Below are positions 48,001 through 60,000 of a stretch of DNA of 64,000 nt, piece after piece. Where the stretch lies: positions 8,742,001 to 8,806,000 of the forward strand of contig OU612075.1 in NCBI GenBank assembly GCA_914767715.1. The letters run 5' to 3'. This DNA is from Membranipora membranacea (lineage: Eukaryota; Bryozoa; Gymnolaemata; Cheilostomatida; Membraniporidae). The notes beneath the pieces are model-generated. The model did not search any database, had not been told where the DNA came from, and saw only the letters and a program-made list of their open reading frames with translations. A program made the translations under genes and the position numbers. Numbering within the stretch: position 1 is the first letter of the stretch; each line of letters starts with the position of its first letter.

Positions 48001-51000
48001 TTCAAACGATTGATCCACATTTGACAAACTGATACTATCATTTGTAATAGTGATAAAACTGTGTCATGAGATATTGTTAATCTGTATAAATATCCTACCA
48101 TAGATAGTACACTCAGCACCCAGAAATCTCTCCGGGCATACACAAATAGCCTGGTGTATGTCGGCATGGCATATTGCAAAAGGCTGACATTTAGGCTCTG
48201 CAGGATTACAGGTTTCACTGCATTCACCGGTGACATTGTCAGCCAGATTACCATCATAACACTGACATGTAGATACAAGGTCCCCTTCAGGACCAGTCAC
48301 TTCAACTCTATCTGTACAGATCATCTCCCTTGGGCCTTCTGTGAGCCAATCACAATCCTGCTGGTCATTGCACTGCACTGCAGAAAAATCCAAGTTGCAA
48401 ATTTGTTGAAGGCTGCCCAAAGAACAATGCATTTTATAGTCAGGCACTTACTTATTGTAAAGTTATGCCAGATTCGCATGGTGAAAAAATTCAATGCTCG
48501 TCATGGCATGAACTATTTGATGGTGGGAAGAGTGCCTCTTATAAGGGAAGGTAACTCTTATTCTATGCAATATGATGTCACTATGAACAGGATGTGCAAT
48601 GCAAGCAACAAGCACTTTCTGAAAATTGCTAAAGCTATGAAAACTGACCTGGCCCAGGCACACACGCTTGACTCATATCGCCAGCTTGATCTGTGACATT
48701 CTGCAGTACTTTACCACTAGGACAGAGGCAGATCTCAGTCTCATGGCAGTCACTGTCAGGTATGGAACTACAATCTGTCACCCCAGTATCCGCCGAGCAA
48801 GTAGTCCCAGACTGAAGCTGAGCGCTAACATGTCTATTACCTAACCATAAAACCAAAGGTTTAATTGGGTTGTAGTGTAATTAGAAAAATTCCGCATGAC
48901 AAAATAAGATTCTGCCTACAGGTATAGGTATTGGGCACCTCGTCTACTAGAACTGTTCAGAAACACTCTAGAGGCGCTTATTAGTGACCACTCAATCTAG
49001 CCAATGCGTCGGCTCTTATTTGATTGGCCAATCGGCTGCGATCTGCCAAATTAGATCAGAGCCAAGCCATTGGCCACACTGAATCACATGTTGTTTTGAG
49101 ATAAACATACTGGCTATTCATGGATGAACCTTGCCAATGATTCTAAGTATGTTCATACACATGACAAGAAGAATAATTTAGAAATACTACCTGTACATCT
49201 GTAGACGAGAGAATCGGTTACTATTACATCCCTCTCACAGGTCATCCAGGCATAGGGACAGGGATCCGGGTCACAGGAATCTGGCAAAAAGAATATAATT
49301 TTGTTGGCCAGTAAAATATCATGTTCCTGTGATGAATATTGATAAGGTCATTATCAATCAAATGTTAATTCTGGGCCATGTTCCTACAAATACATGTAAA
49401 TCCATAGCAATGTTTAGCCGCTATGCCAAATACCTAAACCTTGGGTTTAAAAAGTTGGACTTTAACACGCTGTCCACTGTTGTGCCTCAGTTGTTACTGA
49501 ATTGTCCCTAAGCTGACCATAAATTTTTAAGTTTGTAAAGAAACAATGTCGATTTATAGGTAAATGCTAGTTAGAAGTGGTGGTTGTGGTGGCATGATTC
49601 TGCAGTTAAATTTCTTTCATCTTGAAAATGTGTTGGATTCGTCTGTTCCCAATGGGAGGAACCAAATCAGCCAATCAGATCGGAGGCAACACATTAGCTC
49701 ACTTTTACATATTACACTTTTATTTTCAAAATAATTTTTCAAAAAATACCCATCAGAATTTATAGACGTGTTTAAAAATCCTACCATAGGGGGTGCATTC
49801 AGCATCTGGCATGGCCTCAGGGCACATACAGACAGTATCGTGTATATCATTGTGGCATACTGCAAACTGCTGGCATTTAGGCTCTGTGGGCTCACATGTA
49901 GGGAGATGTGCCACACATTCACCAGTGATATGGCCAGCTGCATCCTCATCATGGCACTGACAAGTAGAAACAGGTGCCCCATCCGGACCTGCCACTTGAA
50001 CTCTGTCTGTGCAGATCACATCCCCGGCATCACCAGACAACCAATGACAATCCTGCTGGTCATCACACTGCACTGCAGGAAAATGTAAAATACATCACAG
50101 TAAACCAAAAAGATAGCATATTACCGGCAGAGAAATTTTCAGATAACCGATTTACATCAAACTTTGAAGGACTGGATGAAAATGATTGGCTAGTGGTCAC
50201 AACTGTCTGTCTAACTGTCATCTAACATCATTTTTTTGCAATACTCCAAGCGAAAGTTTCATTTCATAAACTAGAATCTAATGCCATAGAAATGATCAAC
50301 GGGCTAAAATTACTGACCTGGCCCAAGCTCACACTCTTGAGTTACATCACCAGCTTGGTTTGTTACATTTTCCAGTACACTTCCACTAGGACAGTAACAG
50401 AACCCCATTGTGTGGCATTCACTGTCAGGTATGGAACCACAGTCTATCACCTCAGTATCTGCCGAACAAGTTATCTCGGTTTTGAGCTGAGAACTCACCC
50501 GAGTATTATCTATCCATAAAAGAAAAATTTAGCAGGAATTAATTCTCTGACAGGAAAAACAAACTTTTGCTCATTCTCTCAATCTAATAACGTCAAACTG
50601 AAAGACTTTCCAGCAATCCCGAAATATTTGATATTTAAACTAATGAAAATCAATTCAGCCAGCACATTCTAAACTTAACATAAACATTGCTGAGTCTAGT
50701 ATGAGCAATCGCATGATCAAAACTTTTCAACGACCATAATGAAATAAGAAGATCAGAAATACTACCTCTACATCTGTAGACAATAGAATCAGTTATCATT
50801 TCATCCCTCTCACATATCATCCAAGCGTATGGACAGGGATGCGGGTCACAAGAATCTTCAAAGATCAATGAGAAAATCATCAACAATGCATTGTCAGAAA
50901 CATTCACTAGATGAAATGACAGCAGCTAATTTGTAGGTGCATATCCGAATGAAGTGCAAATTGTTTTATCCTTGCAAGGGTAAAAGGGTGACGGCTTAGG

Positions 51001-54000
51001 GCAGCTAAGTAATAAGATCTTAAATGTTGTTCTATCAAAACAGAAAGTCTGAAATTGACACAGTGCTAGTCAATGTGTAGTTTCTGATTGGCTGGTGGAA
51101 GAGAGAGCGTCAATACCAGGTCAGATCGTACTTTCCTAAATACACTTATCAATATAATTATAGTGAATGACAAAGAAATTCAGTTTAACTTCAAGTATAT
51201 CTTAATAGGTACTTTCAGTGACCTTTCTCATCCAGCAGCTTATCATATCAGAGACATCCCATTGGCTACACATCGCATATCTAGTGCTGCACTGAGTAGG
51301 CTTATCTTACCATACATGGTACATTCAACGCCCAGAGCATCTTCTTGACATGCACAGGCAATCGTCTCATTGTGGCATATTGCGAATGGCAAGCATTTTT
51401 GTTCTGACTGACTGCAGGATTGATTGCCGAGCTGTTGCCCATCAATCCCACCCGTAAGTGGCGTGATTGAATTAGAGTTCTCTGAAATCGTGGTTCCTGC
51501 TGGATTCACCTGCGTCATCGAGGTTTGTGACCCAACGTTACCAGACTGTGTACTTGACGTATCAGCTTGGGTCTGGGTGTTAGATGATGTAGATAATACA
51601 TTATTATTTGCAATTGTTGTAACGGCTCCAATAGGAGCTGTGGTAGCTTCCTGTCCAGAAGTATTTGAGCCTGCAATGATGGAATTTCCTTGGGCAAGGC
51701 CGGTGGGCCCAGCATCGGTTGAACCGCCTTGTGAAGGAGCAATGGAGTTTGTAGCTCCTTGTGCAATAGCTGTGTTGCCTGCATCGGTAAAGGCTCCCTG
51801 TAAATGAGCAGTGGAGCCTGTATTGTTTGAAACTCCTTGTGTAGGTGCTGTAGGTCCTGTAGATACTTCCTGCGGTTCAGGAGTAGATGAATCTGCATTG
51901 GTTGATGTTTGGTTTTGAACACCTCCTGGTAAGCTAGCTGTTGGATTTTGTGTTATTTCGGTGTTCAGTTCATTGCTTGTTGGTGTTTGTGTAGTGTTAG
52001 CATCAGGTTCTGGAGATGCGGCGCCGCTAACTGTTGTAGCTGTATCGGCTTGTGTTGTATTATTCAATGTATTTGTTGCCACTTCACCTGTAGCTACCAG
52101 TGCTGTGGTGGGTGATGATGTATTTGTTGCCACTACCAATTGATCGTCAGCAGTTGTTGTAAGTGATGATTGTGTAGTGGTGACAGTAGTAGGTGGTGGT
52201 GTTGTTGTTGTTGTAGTGGTGGTGGTTGGTGAAATGGTGGTTGTTGTAGTAACATGGTTCTCACAAATGTCTCCAAAATAATCCTCTGTGCAGTTACATG
52301 ATGCGTTTACCTCAACACAACTTCCATTATTCAAACAGGTGACAAAGCCTACAAAAAGGAATCACTGAGTGTGAGTATTTTAGTGTCTAATGGAAAATTG
52401 TTTGAGCAGTTGACAACTTATTCTTTCCATCTGAAAACAATTGAATTGCCATGGCTAAATTATCAATCTGATATAAAAGATATCCATCAACATTCTGACA
52501 AAAGTTGTCGCAAAACTAGTGTCTACCCTGTGAACCCATCTCTTTCCATATTGGAATCGTGCTCAGTCACAAACTTGATATCTATACATGACTTGGCATA
52601 ACAGAATTGTTGGATGATTTGCTGACATCATTTTCAGCTATGTTTTGGCCAGCTAATGTGGAACTTTCACAAAAGTAAGTACTCACTTTTCTCACATGTT
52701 GTGCAATTGTGTCCTTCACAATATGTGTCGGCATAGTCTGCGGCCTTATCTGCAAATTGACATTAATTTAGGGATCAATACCATAGTGATGACTTGAATT
52801 TTAAAGAATACTTTTTGTTTCTCACTTCAGGCGTTGCCGTCTAACATACTTGACAACAATGGCTGCTCTTCGTTGTACAATAATTGTTCAGTGAAGAGCA
52901 GCCGTTGTTCTCGAGTATAAGATCACTCATTTTAATGGAATGATTGATATTGATGGTTATTCATGTACTCTGTCGTTTATTTTTAAGTGAGCTCTTACCT
53001 TCAGTCAATTGTTGGTAGAGGCTGCCATTGATATTCTGTATTCCGGGGTAATAAAAATCTTCTTCAGACACAAGTAAGTCATGCGCAGTTTCATTGTACT
53101 GGGTATTGTTCTCATCAACAATTTTGAGATGTACAAGGACTGTCCTTGAGAAAATTTCCCACTTGAACTGACACATTATTGGTATGTATTCTGCAGTAGG
53201 AAAATGTGTTTGTCAACCTTGTAAATTGAGGGCCCTTATAATATAGTATCTGAAAAAAACTTCGTCTATCTTGTCAACAGAACAGATCGGCAACCCTTTA
53301 TTGAGGCAACCCATCAATCGCAATGATAATTGGACATGAGCAGATAGCCTATTTAAGTAACATACACAATTATTTTAATTTTGTTGAGGAAAACCTTTTG
53401 TCTTACAACGAACATTCACTTTTTTTCCAGCTCTTTCAAATGAATGTCCTGCCCTAGTAAGGTTTATGAAGGAGAATCTTCCTGGGTTTCTCAGAGAGAA
53501 TATAACAGGAAATGTTTGACTTAAAGTGATTATTGAAACATTTTATAATAACTCACCAAAGAAGACAGTGTCCAAGTAGTCTATAGTTGTGTTGTATTCC
53601 AATGTATAAACATGGTTAAAACCATTAATGGAAGAGTTCATTATGTCTGGGTCATACCTTGCTACTTCGTTTACTCCATAATACATCTGGATCCCACATG
53701 CAAAACAGACAACACACAAATCAAAATCTAGACATGTATACTTGAAGTACTATTAAGAGACAGTTGGATGACGCCCAAACATGTATCCTTTCAAACTTTT
53801 GAATGGTTTGGCTCTCTATTCCCTACACAAGTATGCACTTTGTGCCAGAGGGCACCAAGATTCATTATTTCCCACAAGCCGTCAGGAACAGCAAGTTCTC
53901 AGGTTACAAAGCATAATCAAGTCAGATAGTAGAAAATAGAGTAGTGTTGTTCAGAGGAGGGAATCATGGCCTATTTTCACTTCCAGCAGAGCCAAGGTTG

Positions 54001-57000
54001 ATCAAGTCTAGTCTAGTTGAATTAAGATAAGTCTATCCATGTCGATGAAAGTTTATCCAATTCAAGGCGAGTCCAAATGGAGTAGAGTCAGTCTCAATCA
54101 GTTTTAGTCGTAAAGTTTGGTCAAGTCAAGCATACTTACAACAAATTGAGGCTGATCCACATGTCCTGGAATCTCCATCCGACAATGAAGATTAGTACCA
54201 GCACCCGGTTTTACTCTAACTATGTTGCCTGTCATATTGGAGTTGTTATTACTGAGGAAATCAGACCGCTGCGATCCAGAGATAATATCAAGCTTCAACT
54301 CCGGTACATCTGAAGTGATATCAAGAAATAGCAATACATTTTTATCACATCAAGATTGGGTACAGCAGCTAAGCCTGATAATACATTTTAGTGGTCTAAC
54401 GCGATGGTGCTAACAATTGTGTCGTCTTCCATCATTTGACAACCACTTCTACTTCAACTAAGCAGGCTCAGAATTTGATACCTACTAACTTATTTATGCA
54501 TTCTTTGACAGAGTAGCTGTGGATCAAGCTATAAACCTGTTTCAACTGATGTTATTTATTATACACCTCAGGATCCACAATCTGTTGCCGGTCACACTAG
54601 TTAGACTGACTTAGAACGCCATGGCTCGAAGTGTTATAATAAAAAGTATCACTTTAACCTGTCTTGACAACTTTGTTGGTGGGTGGTGGTTTCCTTCCCA
54701 CAAAATAGCTTGTCAAGACAGTCTAGAATCACTATTACATGCCTTTGTTTACCTTCTTCATGGGGATAAGTCAAGCAAGGGGAGTAGATTCGTGCACCGT
54801 TGAGCGTCGCATCATTGAGCAGAAGTTTGATATGAGAGACACCAACCAAGAAATCCTGCTCAGGTAGTATCAATTCTCCTTCTGAAAACATGAATAATAT
54901 TCCCCAATGATTCAGCTCAGCAGTCAAGCCCTGTTAACCAAAATAATTTTTAAGGGTTGGGCTCAAATAATGCTCATTTCAAGCTCTTCCAGTTCGTCAT
55001 GGGAACCTAGCCAAATGAAACACCAATTCTCTGTTCAATCTTGTCATTAAGGGCAACTAATGTTTTTTATAGTTTTTTTTGTCAAACCTTTTGTCAGCAT
55101 TACCAACTGAGCTACCACAGTCATTCACCTGAGCTGTTGTCAGTGGAGATGATCATCTGTATCGTGCAGTTTACGTTGTGTTCAGCACAGAGGAACAATG
55201 TGAAGTTTGGAAAGCAGGCATCGGCTGATGGCCACTTTAGCACACCGCTTTCAATATAAGCTGGTATAGTAGCATTGTATTTGTGACAACCTACATAAAT
55301 ATGCATGAATATGAACAGATACATAAAAATAATCACTCATGCAACTTGAAGCACCTCTCTCTCCTACTTCCAACTTCGGTATTTCAGAGTGCTACGGAAA
55401 TCTTACAAACTAATATGCTTTTAACCCAACTAAAAAAATACTGGGACTGGGAGAAGATTATGTAGCTGGCAAAAGACAATTAAATTGAACTTTTGAAGAA
55501 AGGAATGCAAAGGAAACCAATGTTAATTGTATTGACACTCACCCACGCAGGGTTCAGTCTGCTTCTGTGCTGGAAAAGAATAAAACTATGAGAATCAAGT
55601 CTTGAGATGGAAGACTAGAACTGATACAATCAGAGACCCCACCAAAAAGATGTATGACAGAATGGTTCAGCTAGTCAGTGTTATATGGGAGGTTTGTAAT
55701 TCTGAAATCTGACATAACAACATCTGATTATTGATAATGATAGTAAAAACCCCTCCTATGAGAATCAAGGCTCTATGGCATATTATGATGGGCACAGTAT
55801 GTTTTGGATGATACTAACAGATGGATTTTATCTTTACATAAATGTTGGTCAAATATTTTTCTACATGTTGTTACACGATCTACATAAACCACCATCAGCA
55901 GCATCTGAGCCATCGCGTTATCAAGGTCTAGTATCAGAAAAATGTCTCTCTTTCAAAATCATGACTCAAGAGAAGTTAAAAAAGCAAAAGTTTCAGAACA
56001 AAAGATAATAGATTACTGACCACAAAACTGACGGTAGCTGTCAGTATTAGCAAATACAGTATCCTCTGGTGCTGCTGACATTGCGTCATGGACAAGGCAG
56101 CCCGATGCTGATGTATTTATATGCAATGCTGTGTATCGCTGACTAGGAATCTCTCTTATAACGCCGATGTCATCCACGGCCCACTCCATACCACAAAATA
56201 TGTGTAGCATACCTACATATCACAGTAAGAAGAAATGTGTCTATGATGGAAATTTTAAATGATTTGTAGTTACATTCCATGAAAAGGTTTATGTTTAACT
56301 GATTTTTATCTAACTTGCCCCAGAACATGACAGATTAAAGACTACCCAGCGACAAAAGCAGGTGGGGGAGGATGAAACTTTGAAAAAAATGTCCGAAGTG
56401 AACCCAGCAATCAAAGCTGTTTTTGTGTTAGCGTACCAAAATTAACAGAGATTATTTGCTTTCCCAACCAACAATATCTGTTCTAACTGATCAAACTAGA
56501 GTGTTGGAGTTACTTTGATGCAATACATATATGATGACAGTATCAACATCAGTTCTCATTTCACCTGTTGTTGCATCAGCCATATCATGTAGTGTCAAGT
56601 CATATGAAATATTATGAACGTAAACTCGGTTTCCAAAACCATCAACAATCTCCTCTGTACTGCTGACAACATCATCCTGGCATCCAACAAACATCTAAAA
56701 TCAACAATATGTCATCATAATTCAGAGTCTAACTCCGAATTGAGCTGGTGGTAGCATGGTATCACCCAGGCTCCGTTCTTGATAACAGGGTGAAACCAAC
56801 ATCTTCACGTAGGCCTCTTGTGGTGTATACAGGTATCAAAAAGCTGCTGAGTATGTAAAAGTTGCAAGTAAGACAGAAATATTTTGGGGCATTTATAACA
56901 ATTAATCCAACTCCAAAACAAGGGCTGATAAATTGATTAGAGTTGGCTGTTAAAAAAAGTATAGCATAAACAATCTCATCCATCCAATCAAAATGCCCAA

Positions 57001-60000
57001 GGGGCCAAAAGTAGGAGGGCACATACAAGAAAAACATCAAGTTTTGTACATGCAAAGTGAAACTCAACACAAACTAGTAGATGGCAGGAACCTGCCTGAG
57101 GTGTCATATTGGCGACAGGATATGGGGTAATCATCTGACATGTGACATATCTCAGATCTTTGAGCTTAAACTCTACTGATTTCTCCTCAGTAGAATTATT
57201 GGGCGCTGTTATCAATTCTGTAGATTGATCAGTAAATACCGTCATGTTCATATCATGTATGACTGAAAAAGATTACAGTAATTGAGGACAAAAGAAACTC
57301 AACTGAAAATATGAATTTTTTTAAATAATAGAAGTCATATGTTCAGAGGAGCTATATTATACAAGTAATTATGTAGCTGTTGCCTGGAGAAAACGGGGGA
57401 GGGGCTTAGAGTGCATGCTCAAATGACATCTGCCAGCCAGAAACACAGAGAGGTGTTGTGAGGGTATCTGGCATAAGGAAGCTAATAATACATATTCCAA
57501 AGGCAGCACTGAAACAAACCCTGGGACTACAGAAGAGTTAACCCCGTCAAGAAGTGTTTCGGACAATTTTAACAGCACTCCAGTATGCCCTCAACGTTCA
57601 GCGCCATTATTCAAAACGAAGTGAGCTAAATTCCTAGACGATATACGGACGATCAGATACAGCTTTTAACTTACCATCCTCAGAAGGGAATGTCATAAGA
57701 GGTGAATATATTCTTGATCCATTCAACTTAGCATCATTCAGTGAAAGTCTGAATTGTGATATCCCAGTCCAAAAGTCCTGTGTCGTCAGCAAAAGCTTCC
57801 CCTCTAAAACATATAAAAACTCTATATTCATTGACTGATTAATAGAATATCGGCGAAATTGAGATGAGATGTGGAGCAGAAAGTTCAGCTGCCTGTTTAG
57901 ACTGGGATTCAGTCCAACAATTATCTTCTCGGGTTGGGTGAACAGACAACTCCACACAACAACAAACCAAAACCCATCAGCCAATGAAAACAAAAGCAAA
58001 ACACAAGCAGATGGGTCTATTCAGAAATACACAATAGTGATACATGAGTAGATAACACCACAGAAGCAAGACAACACAACCCATAATACAGAAAAGTCCT
58101 AATTGATGGCCTGAATGCCAGGCTATTGCCTGTTTCTCCTGATATTTAAGCCCTATGCCAACCTTTTGAGCAGATTAACCCACAGAATGTCTGATGTGTC
58201 ACATTAACATAATCAAACTAAGATCAGAAACACATAATACCTGTATTGTTTCCTGGAGAGAGGATAAGCTGCTCTTGACAGGTTAGGTCGGTTTGGATGG
58301 ATCGTTGGGTTACGACAGTTTGGTTGGTTTGGTTGGTTTGGGTGGTTTGGGTGGTTTCAGTGGTTTGGAGGGTTTGGGTGGTTTGGTCAGATTGGTCTGC
58401 TTGGTTGTTAGCGGTACAGGTGTATAGAGTGAAGTTAGTAAAGCAGGGTCCTGCTGACAGCCACTTTAAGATCCACAGTTTGTTGTCAATTTCAGCGGGT
58501 ACTGTGGTGTTGTACCTGTGGCAACCTGAAAATCATTTGGTTCTATTGTAAACCTGTACGAATAGTTTTAAAATTTGAATTCATTTGAAATACAGCAGTT
58601 TTTAGCAAACTTGCAGTATCATCCATTTGAGTAAATTGAATGATCAATCAATCGAACAACTAAATGATAGTGACAAATGTTTGCTGTTCAATAAAAAAAG
58701 AAGATACAACTTACCACTGCAGAGATTTTCCAATTGTTGGGCTGCAATACAGAGAGGTATGATAGACTTAATATGTTTGTATGATAAAAAATAATATTAA
58801 AAATGGAATACAAGTACAAGTCAAACAAAGAAACATCTTGGAGATGCTAGCTTCGCTCTAACTCTCTCCTTCCATCCATGTTAGTGTTCAATCATCATTT
58901 ACTGGTAGTCAGAACCATGAATAAAGGGTTCGTTTGGGCCTGGGGACTTGTCGAATGTTGAAACAACCCCTTGAGCATTTCTAAAGCAATAGTCTTTTGC
59001 AGTAGTTGAATGACTCACCACAATGCTGCCGATAGCTGTATATGCTAGTGAGATCTTCATCTGCTGCTGCTATATTGTCATGTACAAGACAGTCTGACCC
59101 TGAGGTATCAACATTAAACACTGTGTATCGCTGGCTTGGGATATCTCTTATAACACCAATGCCATCCACAGCCCACTCCATACCACAAAATATGTGTAGC
59201 GTACCTATAAGTTTATAAAATGCTGAATCATGAGAGCTGTGATGTGTGACAGAAACATTTTGAAATGGGATAATACATTTACAATACTTGTATTCTTTGA
59301 TACTATGAAGAGACACCAACATTGACTGAGCGACATGAAAAGTGAATTTTCTAATTCTAATTCAAATCATTTTGTTGACTTAACTTTCCCTTCAAGTAAT
59401 TTCAAGTAATTTGTTTTCTAGTGGTGATCTGATACTTTGTTCATTACCTGTGCTGGCATCTGCTCCATTATAAAGCGAAAAATCATATGAGATATTATGC
59501 AGATAAATCCTGTTACCATCGTCATTAATCACTTCATCAGTGCTGCTGTCGACAATATCTTGACATCCAATCATCAACTAAAATAAAGGTTATTGCGTTC
59601 TTATGTATTTTGTGGTCATGATCAACACACAAAAAATCTTTAAAACTCATCAAGGCAGAAAAAGTTATGGACTCCGATCCATTCTAACATCTACCATCAT
59701 ACTCCCAAGCACCAAATTGGAGAGAGGACAACTGTGAAAATCGGCTCGAATTCGAGCTAAAAATACTATCTATTCAGAACCAGGGAGTTTGTGACAGTTT
59801 GTCACAAACACCCTGTTAGAACAAACTATGGCAATAATCTCGACTCATTCGTTGTAAAGCTTATCAGTTTGAGTGCTATATTTTGTAGCCTTGGGGCTAA
59901 ATTGGTTCCTGCAGTAGCAAATGCTCCATGAGTTTGCATTATTTATGACCTTAAGACTAAATTCATACCAAAGCATTTGTAGTCAAGCAGCTAGTTCTGT

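Noticed and set aside
48154-48696. Long plus-strand open frame of 180 codons
   Set aside because: Antisense shadow across a cassette exon and its intron; the minus strand shows clear conserved cysteines and splice sites.
51424-51922. Alternative frames in the mucin-like exon
   Set aside because: Low-complexity Thr/Ser codons leave several frames open; only the frame with EGF-like ends joins neighbours in phase.
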